Shown: piece after piece, positions 27,714 to 36,402 of the stretch
Numbering within the stretch: the first letter of the stretch is position 1
Layout of the letters: the number at the start of each line of letters is the position of its first letter
NCBI RefSeq assembly: GCF_029960785.1
Contig: NZ_JASBQE010000069.1
Span: forward strand, 1 to 64,000
From: Polyangium sp. 15x6
Lineage (GTDB): Bacteria > Myxococcota_A > Polyangia > Polyangiales > Polyangiaceae
Direction of reading: 5' to 3'
Length of the DNA: 64,000 nt
Translations under genes and position numbers: made by a program
The notes under the pieces: generated by a model
Told to the model about the DNA's origin: nothing
What the model saw: the letters and a program-made list of their open reading frames with translations, nothing else
Databases searched by the model: none

Positions 27714-30332
27714 TCAGGAGGACGCGTCTTCGTCGCCCTCGTCGTCTTCGTCCTCGTCCTCCCAGTCGTCCTCGTCCTCTTCGTCCTCGCCTCCGTCGAC
27801 CCAGTACTTCGCGGCCTCGTTCGGCGCGCGGAGGAGATGGAGCATGAAGTCGCGCGTGTCCTCGACTTGCACCCGCGGCAGGAGCTCTTCGAATAACGCC
27901 TCCATGCCCTCCGGGTGCCGGAGCCACAAGGGATCGTGGAGCTCCCGCGTGGCTCGTGGATCGGGCGAGAGCAGACACGATGCGACGTGATGCCGGTAGC
28001 TCGCGAGCGGCACCTCTTCGTCGATGAGCGCGGCGCACAGCGCGGCGCGCTCGTAGTCCGGGGCCCGCTCCAGGATCCCGGAGAGGCGCGCGTCGTCCCC
28101 CGCGAGGACCTTCTGCCAAACCAGCACCTGCGCCGCCTCGGCCGCCGCCGCGCCGCCTCGCCCGGTCGAGGCGAGCGCGCGCGTGAGCGCTTCGATCATC
28201 GGCGCGGGCGAGGCCTTGCGGACGAGCCTCGCGGCGACGGCGAAGAGCGGTGCCTCGGGCTGCGCGAGCGCGGACAGGATCCACGCATCCTCGAGGAGGT
28301 TGGCCTGCACGAGCACATGCGCGGCGCGATACACCGGGCCGTAGGCCTCGGGATCGCCGTCATGGCCGGACAGAGCGGCCCTCGCGACATCCAGCACTTC
28401 CGGCGCCTTTCGCTCCGAGCCGAGGTACATCAGCCGATCGAAAAGATCGAAGCGCCTCTGCTGGAACGCCTCCCCCGCCGCCGCTGCGATCCGCGCGCCG
28501 AACCCCGGGGTCTCGGGCACCTCGCGCAGCACGATCGACGCCCATCGCGATGCATCCGCGTTCGACCGCGCCCCCTCGCTCCGTGGATCCGTGGCGTCCT
28601 CCGACGTCGTCAGGATCGACCAGACCCGCTCCATGCAGTCCTCCGGCGCCCCCACGACCGAGAGCGCGAGGAGCGGCGCCGGCGCGTTGTCCCACAGGGG
28701 CGACGCGAGCGCCGCGCACGCGATGCTCCGCAGCCTCTCGCGCTGCCCCGGGTCGAGCATGCCTTCCCGCGCCGCGCTGGTGAGCGCGTCGAGCCAGCCG
28801 CGGGTGACCCCCGCGAGGGCAGCTGGCTCCGCGAGGCTCGCGAGCCCGTCGAACGCGAGCGCGCCGAAGCGCCGGAGCAGCAGCTTGGCCCAGTCGGCCT
28901 CCGCCAGATTGCCCAGCGTCGGGTGCTTGTAGAGCCTCCCGGACGTGCGCAGCGTGAAGAGAAGCAGCGCGAGGGACTCACGCTGGGACGGAGAGAGCTG
29001 CGCGGGCGGCGCGCTGCCCTCGGGCGCATCGGCCAAGAGCGCGTCCACCATCACGAAGCGCGCTTCCTCCGAGGCGCCGCGGAGCACGGTCAGGCACGCG
29101 AAAAACCGCTCGCTCGGCGGGCCGTCGAGCAGGGACACCGGCACCCCGGCGAGCGGCGACGCGGAGAGCTCGCTCCCGAACCGCTTGAACCAAATGGCCT
29201 TCGCGCGCTCCACGAAGACGTGCTCGGAGAGCCCTGCCGCCTGGAGAAGCCGCGGGCGCGCGAGCTCCTCCGGCAAGAGCCCGAGCGCGTCGATGGCCGC
29301 GTATTTCTGAAGGCCGATCGGGTCGACGAGCGCGCGATCGATCCGGTGGATGGCCCTCTCGGGATATCCGGCGGCGAGCGCCTTCAGCGCCCAATCGATG
29401 TCGAGCCCCGGGCGCTCCCGGAAGATGTGCGCGCCACCTCCCTCGACGATGATTTCGAGCGGCTTCCACCCTTCCGGCGGGGACGCCGCCCGGAGCACGT
29501 CGAGCAGCGTCTTCTCGTAAGCGTCGATGCGCTCGTACGCGCTCATTCCGTGGTTGCTGTCGAGCGGGTGGCGCACGGCGTCCTCGAGCAGCCAGAGGAC
29601 GTCCTCGTCGCGCTGCGTCCATCCGGCCATCTGCGCGAGGATGAAGAGCGCGTAATACCGAAGGCGCGCGTGGCGCGTCCGGAGGGCGCGCCGCAGCGCG
29701 GGTATCGCCGCCGGGAACTCGTCGAGCGAGAGCCATCGGATCGCGAGCGCGCGGACCTCCCAGGACCGCGTCGTGTCGGCGATCTCCGCGAGCCGCGCAC
29801 CGAGCTCGGGGTAACGTCCTCCGAGCTCCGTCTCGGCCACGGTGCGATCCAGGACGAACGCGAGGCTCTTGTTGCCGGTGCGCGCGGCCTCGACGATCAG
29901 CTCGATCACCTCGGGATGGCGATCCGGGAGGGGCAGCCACGCGAGCTGGAACATCTCGGTCTTGCTGATCGGCGTACGGTCGATGTGGCGAGCGAGCAGC
30001 CGCAGCAAGCGCACGGCCTCCAGGGGATGCTGGGACATGCCGAGGATCTCGAAGCCGATTCGCCGCGCGAAACGCAAAAGCCGCTTCGTGGCGGCCGCCT
30101 GTGCGGGCGGAGACGCGAGCCCCCACGCCTTGCGCACGTCCATCGCGAGCTCCTCGCAGGCGCTCGCCGCGTGCTCGGCGAAGTCGGGTGATGCCGCCGG
30201 GTCGAGGTTCGGCGCCGGAGGGGCGTCGGTCGGCTCGGGCGACGGCTCGGGCGGCGGCGCCACGCGCCAGGCGAAGCGCGAGGCCAGCGCGGGATCGAGC
30301 ACGTCACGCTTCGGCTTGGGGGCGTCGGACAT
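27714..30332 (-). CDS. HEAT-repeat-like helical protein with acidic tail
   Basis: The product is 872 residues of almost pure alpha-helical repeats (for example SWEVRALAIRWLSLDEFPAAIPALRRALRTRHARLRYYALFILAQ) typical of HEAT/ARM solenoids. It ends in a strongly acidic tail (GEDEEDEDDWEDEDEDDEGDED). No enzymatic motif or signal peptide is present, so a cytosolic binding scaffold is likely. The start lies three bases past the upstream lipoprotein stop, so it is the last gene of the operon that begins with the amidohydrolase. The partner is unknown. Confidence 0.72.
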   Translation of the reverse strand: MSDAPKPKRDVLDPALASRFAWRVAPPPEPSPEPTDAPPAPNLDPAASPDFAEHAASACEELAMDVRKAWGLASPPAQAAATKRLLRFARRIGFEILGMSQHPLEAVRLLRLLARHIDRTPISKTEMFQLAWLPLPDRHPEVIELIVEAARTGNKSLAFVLDRTVAETELGGRYPELGARLAEIADTTRSWEVRALAIRWLSLDEFPAAIPALRRALRTRHARLRYYALFILAQMAGWTQRDEDVLWLLEDAVRHPLDSNHGMSAYERIDAYEKTLLDVLRAASPPEGWKPLEIIVEGGGAHIFRERPGLDIDWALKALAAGYPERAIHRIDRALVDPIGLQKYAAIDALGLLPEELARPRLLQAAGLSEHVFVERAKAIWFKRFGSELSASPLAGVPVSLLDGPPSERFFACLTVLRGASEEARFVMVDALLADAPEGSAPPAQLSPSQRESLALLLFTLRTSGRLYKHPTLGNLAEADWAKLLLRRFGALAFDGLASLAEPAALAGVTRGWLDALTSAAREGMLDPGQRERLRSIACAALASPLWDNAPAPLLALSVVGAPEDCMERVWSILTTSEDATDPRSEGARSNADASRWASIVLREVPETPGFGARIAAAAGEAFQQRRFDLFDRLMYLGSERKAPEVLDVARAALSGHDGDPEAYGPVYRAAHVLVQANLLEDAWILSALAQPEAPLFAVAARLVRKASPAPMIEALTRALASTGRGGAAAAEAAQVLVWQKVLAGDDARLSGILERAPDYERAALCAALIDEEVPLASYRHHVASCLLSPDPRATRELHDPLWLRHPEGMEALFEELLPRVQVEDTRDFMLHLLRAPNEAAKYWVDGGEDEEDEDDWEDEDEDDEGDEDASS

Positions 30333-30335
30333 CTC

Positions 30336-30785
30336 TCAAGGATACAACGACTCCGGCCCCCCACACGGCGCGTGGAGCGTGAGCGAAAACGAAAGCGTAT
30401 GCGCCGGGAACCCCGCGACCTTCACGAGCCCCGCGGGCTCCTCGGTTTGTCCGGGCGCGCAAAGGACGCCGTCTCCATCGCTGTCGAGCCATCCATACAC
30501 GACGAGCCCGTCCCCCTCGTCGAGCGGATAAAGCACCGTCTCGCGCACGGGCCCCACGCCGAGGGCCGTGCGCGTCTCGAAGACGCCGAGCGGATGTTCG
30601 AGATCCCCCTCGCCGAACGTCGTCGCCACGTGGAATTCGAGGTGCACTTTCCCCGTGCTCGGCGCGCCGTTTGGCACGGCGACCTGCCCGTCGAGCTCGA
30701 TCTCGTAGAGGCGCGTCTCCTCGTTGATGCACCCGGCCAGCGCGAACACGAGAGCTCCGGCAAACGCGAGATGAGCCCGGCTCAT
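30336..30785 (-). CDS. Small lipoprotein
   Basis: The product is 149 residues with a clear signal peptide and lipobox ALAGC. The mature domain is beta-rich (LYEIELDGQVAVPNG... GKVHLEFHVATTFGEGD... VVYGWLDSDGDGVLCAPGQ), the last motif resembling a calcium-binding-type DxDGDG loop. The ATG overlaps the stop of the upstream outer-membrane protein gene (ATGA), indicating translational coupling. Function unknown. Confidence 0.72.
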   Translation of the reverse strand: MSRAHLAFAGALVFALAGCINEETRLYEIELDGQVAVPNGAPSTGKVHLEFHVATTFGEGDLEHPLGVFETRTALGVGPVRETVLYPLDEGDGLVVYGWLDSDGDGVLCAPGQTEEPAGLVKVAGFPAHTLSFSLTLHAPCGGPESLYP

Positions 30786-31441
30786 CGATCCCCTCCGAAA
30801 TGCAAGCCCAGGTGCACACCCGGCAACGCGATCGTCTCCGGCGCGCCCACCCAGCCGTAATTGATTCCCAGATCGAGCCCGATCTCGCGCGAAATCGCGA
30901 ACCCGAGCCCGAGCGTCGCCCAGGGCGTCCACTCGTGCCGCACCGACCAGCTCGTCTCCGTGCCCGAGGCGCGCTCGATCGTCAGGAGATCCAGCAGGAA
31001 CGCGTGGCGCGTGCCGATCACGAGGTACGGGACGAACCGGCGCACCGGAAGGGCCAAGCGAAACCTGAGCTCGCCGTTCGGGCCGCGCCGGTATTCCTCG
31101 CTGCGCTGGAAAAGCCAGCCGCCGAGAAACTCGCCCGTCAGGCGCAGGTGTTTTCCGTCGGCGATACGCACGCCGATCCCCAGCATCGGGCGATACCGAC
31201 GACCGACGACCGATTCGAGCTCGCTTTGCAGCGTGATCCGGTCCGACAAACCCACTTGCGCGCGCAGGAACGAAAACGGCCAGCCGCCCTGCGCCGACAG
31301 GACGTACGCGCCTTTCGCGGGGCTGCCGCCCACGGCGTCGAGTGCGGCGTGCTCGGGGAACGGCGTCCTCGGCTCCGCGGCGGCGGCCTCGGACGCACCG
31401 AGAATCGCAGCACCGAACACGATGGCAACACGCATCTTCAT
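30782..31441 (-). CDS. Predicted outer-membrane beta-barrel protein
   Basis: The product is 219 residues with a signal peptide (MKMRVAIVFGAAILGASEAAAAE) and about eight amphipathic strands rich in aromatic residues (GGWPFSFLRAQVGLSDRITLQSELESVVGRRYRPMLGIGVRI...). It ends in a LGLHFGGDR-like last strand, consistent with a small barrel. ATGA overlaps on both sides couple it to the amidohydrolase and the lipoprotein genes. No named family is recognised. Confidence 0.68.
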   Translation of the reverse strand: MKMRVAIVFGAAILGASEAAAAEPRTPFPEHAALDAVGGSPAKGAYVLSAQGGWPFSFLRAQVGLSDRITLQSELESVVGRRYRPMLGIGVRIADGKHLRLTGEFLGGWLFQRSEEYRRGPNGELRFRLALPVRRFVPYLVIGTRHAFLLDLLTIERASGTETSWSVRHEWTPWATLGLGFAISREIGLDLGINYGWVGAPETIALPGVHLGLHFGGDR

Positions 31442-32508
31442 TCGGCCGCCTCCGCGGGAATCGTCACGCCGAACACGCGCGCAAAGTTCCCCGCGAGGAC
31501 GTCGGACGCTTCTTGCTCCGTGTATCCGACCTCCTTCATCGCGGCGACCGTTCGTTCGAGGTATCCCTTCACGAACCCCGGGCTCTGCGGCCCGTCGCTG
31601 CCATGGATGATCCGGTCCGTGAGCCCGGCCTCCCGCATGCGGCGCATCGCTTCTCTCAGATTTTCGCCCGTCGGATCCGACGACGCGGATCCGAGCGCCG
31701 ACGGTTCGAGAAACACGTTGGGGTACGTCCTGGCCAGCCGAATGCACGTATCCAGGCCCGCGTGACGCTTCTCGATGAAATCGTAGCCGAGGTGCCCGAG
31801 GATGAATTTCGCGCCGGAGAACTGCTGGATCGCCATCTCCAGATACGTCGGATCCGTGTAGGCCGGCTCCTGCGACGTCCCGGGGAACGGGCTCGTCCCC
31901 GTGTGCAGGTAGAGCGGTTTGCCCATCGAGGCCGAGATCTCGTAAATCGGGAAGAACGCAGGATCATCCATGCGGAAATGCTGGTGCGCGTGGGCGATCT
32001 TGATCCCGACGAACCCCGGCCGCGAGAGCGTGCTCTTCAATTGCTCGAGCTCCGCGTCGCGATCCGTCGTCCACCGGTCGACGCGCAAAGACGCGAGGCC
32101 GAAGAAACGATCCGGGGCGAAGGCGAGATCCTCGGCGACGAGCTCGTTCGAGGCAATTCCCACGGTGCGCGGGGCATAGATGGCAAAGAGGCCCGCGCCC
32201 CAGATTCCCGCGTCGTCGATCTCGCCGAGGATGCTCTCCGGCAGGAGCGAGCCTTTCGCCGCGGCCTCGGCGTCGAGCCCGATCGGAAACGGGAAACGCG
32301 AGGCCAGGAATTTTCGCGTGTCCTCGGGGACGTGATCCCAGTCGCCGGGGTGCAAATGCATGTCGACGACCGGCAAGCGCTTGCCGTTCCAGTCGACGCC
32401 GCGCGGCGGCGCGCCGCAGCCGATGTCGAGCGAGGCGAGCGCGGCCAACGAAGCGGCCGAGGCGAACGCGAGCGGGGTCCACCGAGCCCGGATGCGGCGC
32501 GATTTCAC
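31438..32508 (-). CDS. TIM-barrel metal-dependent hydrolase (amidohydrolase-2 type), probable lipoprotein
   Basis: The product is 356 residues. The N-terminal hydrophobic stretch ends in a Cys (LDIGCGAPP), fitting export and possible lipidation. The amidohydrolase marks are VVDMHLHPGD (HxH metal site), a Lys strand KIAHAHQHF, YLHTGTS, ILGHLGYD and HGSDGPQSPG with the metal-binding Asp. Known relatives include decarboxylases and lactonases, so the substrate cannot be named. Export of this family is less usual. It is the first gene of a coupled four-gene minus-strand operon, and the FabH-like gene 72 bp upstream may also belong. Confidence 0.82.
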   Translation of the reverse strand: MKSRRIRARWTPLAFASAASLAALASLDIGCGAPPRGVDWNGKRLPVVDMHLHPGDWDHVPEDTRKFLASRFPFPIGLDAEAAAKGSLLPESILGEIDDAGIWGAGLFAIYAPRTVGIASNELVAEDLAFAPDRFFGLASLRVDRWTTDRDAELEQLKSTLSRPGFVGIKIAHAHQHFRMDDPAFFPIYEISASMGKPLYLHTGTSPFPGTSQEPAYTDPTYLEMAIQQFSGAKFILGHLGYDFIEKRHAGLDTCIRLARTYPNVFLEPSALGSASSDPTGENLREAMRRMREAGLTDRIIHGSDGPQSPGFVKGYLERTVAAMKEVGYTEQEASDVLAGNFARVFGVTIPAEAAE

Positions 32509-32580
32509 GGGCGCAAGGGATTCCAGAAACCTCGCCGCGTCAAGGATGCCCGCGGTCCTGTGTTTTTTCCGAACCCGCGT

Positions 32581-33576
32581 TCACATCCGCACCATCGAGG
32601 CCGCCCACGTGACGCCGGCCCCGAGCGCGCAAAGCAGCACGTTTTGCCCGGGTTTCACGCGGCCATCCCGCACGGCCTCGTCGAGCGCGATCGGAATCGA
32701 GGCCGCGCCCGTGTTGCCCACGTCGGCGAGGTTCTCGATGAACTTGCCCCGCGAATACCCGAGCCGCTCGGCGATGCGATCCACGATCCTGCGGTTCGCC
32801 TGCTGCGGGATCACCCAGTCGAGTTTGTCCGAGAGCAGGCCCGCCGCTTTCAGCGCCTCCATGCTCATGACCTGGAGCTTCTTCACGCTGACCTGGAAGA
32901 GGTCGTGCCCCTCCATCTGCACCTTGTTCCGCTTCGCCGCGAGCCGCTCCGGGGTCATCGGCTCGCCCGTGCCGCCGCCCGGGATCGAAAGGAGCGAGGC
33001 CATCGTGCCGTCCGCGCCGAGACGCATCGAGAGGATGCCGCGGCCATCGTCGCCCGCCGCGCCGACGATCACCGCGCCCGCGCCGTCGCCGAAGAGCGCC
33101 GCCGTCGTGCGATCCTCGGGATCCACGCGGCGCGAGAGCATGTCCGCGCCAACGACGAGCGCCGTCCGCGTCGCGCCCGAGGCGATCGACTGTTCGGCGA
33201 CGGCGAGCGCGTAGAGGAAGCCCGCGTGCGAGGCCGCGAGGTCGAAGGAAGGGACGAGCTCGGTGCCGAGCTTCTGCTGCACCGTGGCCGCGGTGGCCGG
33301 CATGGGGCTGTCGCCGCTCACGGTCGCCACGATGATGAGGTCGAGGTCCGCAGGCGAGAGCCGCGCCGCATCGAGCGCCGCGCGCGCGGCGGCCGTGGCC
33401 ATGTCGCTCGTGGTCTCGCCCTCGGCCGCGATGTGACGGCGCTCGACGCCGACGTGCTCCTTGAGCCACGCATCCGAGGTCGCTACGCGCGCGGCGATCT
33501 CGTCGTTCGTGACGACACGGGCAGGCAGGTAGCGTCCAGTGCCGAGAATCCGGGCGCGCGGGGGGCTCGCTCTCAT
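32581..33576 (-). CDS. FabH-family (KAS III-like) protein without Cys-His catalytic pair
   Basis: The product is 331 residues, close to E. coli FabH. The thiolase-fold landmarks are clear: GTGRYLP.RVVTNDE, SDAWLKEHVGVERRHIA, FGDGAGAVIVG and GNTGAASIPIALDEA. The nucleophile region reads FDLAASHAGFLYAL where FabH has A-A-C-A-G-F, placing His117 at the Cys position. The second catalytic motif reads WVIPQQAN instead of VPHQAN, so the His is Gln258. Asn288 is kept. Codons were read directly (TCG CAC; CAG CAG). Standard condensation by an acyl-Cys intermediate therefore seems impossible; it may be an acyl-CoA binding or acyltransferase variant. It lies upstream of the amidohydrolase operon. Confidence 0.85.
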   Translation of the reverse strand: MRASPPRARILGTGRYLPARVVTNDEIAARVATSDAWLKEHVGVERRHIAAEGETTSDMATAAARAALDAARLSPADLDLIIVATVSGDSPMPATAATVQQKLGTELVPSFDLAASHAGFLYALAVAEQSIASGATRTALVVGADMLSRRVDPEDRTTAALFGDGAGAVIVGAAGDDGRGILSMRLGADGTMASLLSIPGGGTGEPMTPERLAAKRNKVQMEGHDLFQVSVKKLQVMSMEALKAAGLLSDKLDWVIPQQANRRIVDRIAERLGYSRGKFIENLADVGNTGAASIPIALDEAVRDGRVKPGQNVLLCALGAGVTWAASMVRM

Positions 33577-33636
33577 GGCGCGGAGGGTAACAGAAGGTTT
33601 GAGAAGCGGGGCGGAGGAAGGTAGAGTCCGCGCGCC

Positions 33637-34347
33637 ATGGCCGAGAACGAACGCGAAGAGGACAAAGACCAGGTCGAGGGCGAGGACGAGGGCGAAGGCG
33701 AGCCCGAGGCCGAAGCGAAGGCGGAGGCGCCGAAGGCCGAGGCGAAGGCGCCTGCAGCCGCGAAGGCCACGCCCGCGAAGGCGCCCGCGAAGAAGCAGCC
33801 GAAGGCCAGCAAGGCCGCGCCGAGGCGCGCGCCGCCGCCGAGCTCGGCGTCGCTCGGCAAGAGCATGGTGCTCTTCGTGGTCGTCGTGGGCACGCTGGCG
33901 GCAGGCTTCGCGCTGCTCGGTCAGGAGCGCGGCGGCGGCGGACCGCGCGGGCCCTCCTGGAAGCCCGGCCAGACCGTGGACGTCGAGATCACGCTGGTGG
34001 CGGGCGACAAACGCGAGCTCAACTGCGCAGCGACGGACGAGGTCGCAGGCAGGCACTGCAGCTTCGAGTCGCCGACGAAGGTCTGGGGCAAGGGCGATCC
34101 CGGTGACGACAAGAAGACGCTCCGGCCCTACACCTCGACGGACAACGTGCAGTTCGTCGCGGCCGGCCTCTGGAGCGAGCCCGCGCTCTCGGGCAACCTG
34201 CCGACCACGCGCTTCAGCGTGAAGTGCAAGTACACGGTGGAAGGCAAGCTCAAGAGCCCGACCTTCCACTGGGAGAGCGGCTGGGAAGGCCAGCCCCGCG
34301 GCGAGATGCTCGCGGGTGTGCTCACTGGCTGCACGCTCGTTCCCTGA
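33637..34347 (+). CDS. Hypothetical single-pass membrane protein
   Basis: The product is 236 residues. A charged Glu/Lys/Ala-rich cytosolic N-terminus (about 70 residues) precedes a TM helix (SMVLFVVVVGTLAAGFALLG). A compact outer domain follows, with four spaced Cys (LNCAATD, HCSFES, VKCKYTV, TGCTLVP), probably paired as disulfides. No known family is recognised. It is divergent from the FabH-like gene (60-bp gap) and its 3' end abuts the large inverted hairpin repeat. Confidence 0.65.
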   Translation: MAENEREEDKDQVEGEDEGEGEPEAEAKAEAPKAEAKAPAAAKATPAKAPAKKQPKASKAAPRRAPPPSSASLGKSMVLFVVVVGTLAAGFALLGQERGGGGPRGPSWKPGQTVDVEITLVAGDKRELNCAATDEVAGRHCSFESPTKVWGKGDPGDDKKTLRPYTSTDNVQFVAAGLWSEPALSGNLPTTRFSVKCKYTVEGKLKSPTFHWESGWEGQPRGEMLAGVLTGCTLVP

Positions 34348-34357
34348 AGTTCATTGC

Positions 34358-34473
34358 AAGCCGCCGCGCCGGGGCGCTGCCCCGGGCCCCGCGGGGGCTG
34401 TTCGCCCCTCGACCCGAACCAGGGCAAGCCCTGGACCTCAGGGGGAAGAACTGCGCGATGCGCAGTTCTTCCC
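34358..34473 (-). repeat. Dispersed multi-hairpin repeat, inverted copy
   Basis: Read on the minus strand, this copy shows the same order as copies A and B: a GGGAAGAACTGCGC stem (34443-34456 with 34460-34473), then CCAGGGC/GCCCTGG, then a GGGG-rich stem, ending near GCGGCTT. It is more diverged than the other two but keeps base pairing inside each stem by paired changes. It directly follows the plus-strand membrane-protein gene. Confidence 0.75.
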
Positions 34474-34474
34474 A

Positions 34475-34565
34475 CAGGCCGGTGACAAGACCGCAAAGGT
34501 GCGTTCCACGCTGGCGACGGGCACGTTGCCCGTTGAAGCGTCGTCGTTGGTCTTGACCTGGCCTG
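34475..34565. repeat. Centre of the large inverted repeat
   Basis: The inner arms CAGGCCGGTGACAAGACC (34475-34492) and GGTCTTGACCTGGCCTG (34549-34565) continue the inverted symmetry between the flanking hairpin repeats. A core of ~56 bp (34493-34548) is left with no arm symmetry and no ORF. The whole structure spans about 335 bp between two convergent genes. Confidence 0.65.
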
Positions 34566-34690
34566 TTCGATGAACTGCGCATCGCGCAGTTCATCGACCC
34601 CGGGTCCAGCGCTTGCGCTGGTCCGGGTCCAGGGGTGGACAACCCCTGGTGGGGCCTGGGGCAAAGCCCCAGCGAAGCGGCTTCGACTCG
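34565..34690 (+). repeat. Dispersed multi-hairpin repeat, copy B
   Basis: This copy is almost identical to window positions 1-86. It has a 14-bp stem (34567-34580 with 34584-34597), CCAGCGC/GCGCTGG, and CCAGGGG/CCCCTGG, then a diverged GGGGC...GCCCC stem. It ends just before the stop of the minus-strand radical-SAM gene and likely terminates that transcript. Confidence 0.8.
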
Positions 34691-34695
34691 AGACG

Positions 34696-36402
34696 CTACC
34701 CCATCGGCGTGAGCGCCTCGAACCCGTGGGCGCGAACCCAGTTCACGTGCACGCCGCGGCACGAGGCGTTCTCGCGGCAGTCCTTGCAGCGGAGCGCCTT
34801 CGTGTAGAACCCGTCGGCCACGTACCGCTTCGTGAACGCTGTCATGTCGATGCGCGCGTCCGTGCCGAGCATCGCGAGATCCAGCGTCCGCGCCGCTGGC
34901 CGCACGGGCCTGCCCACGACGCACGCGGGCACGTTCTCCACCGCGACCGGATGGGGGTACGTCGCGAAAAACGATTTCGTGTCGACGTCGTTCGTGTGGG
35001 CGTCCGAGACGAGGTCGTAGTTTTGCTGGACGAGTACGAGCGCCTTCGGCGGGGGATCGAGCCTGCGGATCACGGGCTCCGTCGCCTTCGTGAGGAAGAC
35101 GCGGACCTCGAAGGAGCGGGCGATCTCGAGCAGCGGCTCGATCGCGGCGGGATCGCCCGTGTAACAAGCCACGAGCTTCTTGCCGAAGACGAGCCCCTCC
35201 GGCGAGAGCGCACCGGACAAACCGTCGTAGGACGCGAGCTCGAGCTCGATCGCCTCCGGCGCCGCCTTCGCCGCGAGCGCTGAGGCCTCTTCCAGGTTCG
35301 CCGCCACGATCCGCGCTGCGTGCGCTTCCGGCAGCTTGCCTGCGCGCGGCGGATCGCCTGCGTAACGCAGCACGTCGACCTCGTCGGCCTTGCGCGCGTC
35401 GATCACCTCGTCGAGCGTGTCGCAGAGGCTCTGCAGGTAGCAGTATTTGCACCTCTCGGGCTCGCGGCACATCAGCTTCTTGCCGAGCGAGAGGTACCGA
35501 TCGAACTCCTCGCGCCGCCCGCGGACCTCGTCATTGAGCTTGTACGGATCCTGGATCAGGTCCTCGAACCCTTCCGCGTAGGGCGGCGGAAAGCGGTTCA
35601 GCCAGATGTGGATGTCGGGCCTGCGCGCGTAGGCGAAGGTCTTCTGGAGATGTTCGAGGTTCCCGTCGAGGTCGTAGAAGAGATGATGCCGCGCATCGCT
35701 CCACGCGTTTCCGAACGGGATCACGTGCAGCAGATCGAACTCCTTCACGCCCCAGCCGATGAACGTCTCCAGCATCTCCGGCAGGTGCCGGACGTTCTGC
35801 TTGTTGATGACGATGTCGACGTTGACGATGAACCGCGTTGACGCGAGCGCGGCCTTGAGCCCCGCGACCTCCTCGACGAACGCGCCGGGCGTGCCGACGA
35901 GCGCGTCGTGCAGCTTCGCCGTGTGACCGTGCAGCGAGAAGGTGATCTCGTGCAGACCGTTGTCCGCGGCCTTCTCGAGGAACTCGGGGTAGCGGAACAT
36001 GCGGCCGTTCGTCACGGTCTGGATCTTCCGGTAGCCGGCGAGGCGCCCGAGCTTCACGAAGTCGAGGAAGTTCGGGTGCATCGTGGGCTCGCCGCCCGAG
36101 AGGATCAGCCGATCGGCGCCGCGCCGCCGGCCCTCGACGATCTGCACCTTGATGTCCTGCGTCGCCCGCATCGTGCCGTCGTGCGCATTCGAATCGAGGC
36201 AAAACGTGCAGTGGTTGTTGCAATCGTAGGAGAGGCGCACCCAGTTGCGCTTCTCGTGCGCGGCCGCCTCGTGCGCGAGCGTCTTGCCAGAGCCCTCCGC
36301 GTCGCCGAGCAAGGCCTCGTTCTGGAAGTCGGCGAAAGACGTCTCGACGGCGTCGGCCGAGAGGACGGGGAGCCTGCGGGGGGACGGTGCAGAAGCAGTC
36401 AC
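34696..36402 (-). CDS. Radical SAM protein with extra C-terminal Cys clusters
   Basis: The product is 568 residues. The start is GTG, overlapping the upstream stop (GTGA). The radical-SAM core begins at ~55 with C61-xxx-C65-xx-C68 (YDCNNHCTFC), then ILSGGEPTMHPNF and VTNGRMF. A later Cys group (CREPERCKYCYLQSLC) looks like a SPASM/auxiliary cluster, and the end has CKDCRENASCRGVH. The ~200 residues between them are unassigned. It is translationally coupled to a second radical-SAM gene, so the two probably act on one substrate. No precursor peptide or known cofactor pathway is adjacent. Confidence 0.85.
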   Translation of the reverse strand: MTASAPSPRRLPVLSADAVETSFADFQNEALLGDAEGSGKTLAHEAAAHEKRNWVRLSYDCNNHCTFCLDSNAHDGTMRATQDIKVQIVEGRRRGADRLILSGGEPTMHPNFLDFVKLGRLAGYRKIQTVTNGRMFRYPEFLEKAADNGLHEITFSLHGHTAKLHDALVGTPGAFVEEVAGLKAALASTRFIVNVDIVINKQNVRHLPEMLETFIGWGVKEFDLLHVIPFGNAWSDARHHLFYDLDGNLEHLQKTFAYARRPDIHIWLNRFPPPYAEGFEDLIQDPYKLNDEVRGRREEFDRYLSLGKKLMCREPERCKYCYLQSLCDTLDEVIDARKADEVDVLRYAGDPPRAGKLPEAHAARIVAANLEEASALAAKAAPEAIELELASYDGLSGALSPEGLVFGKKLVACYTGDPAAIEPLLEIARSFEVRVFLTKATEPVIRRLDPPPKALVLVQQNYDLVSDAHTNDVDTKSFFATYPHPVAVENVPACVVGRPVRPAARTLDLAMLGTDARIDMTAFTKRYVADGFYTKALRCKDCRENASCRGVHVNWVRAHGFEALTPMG

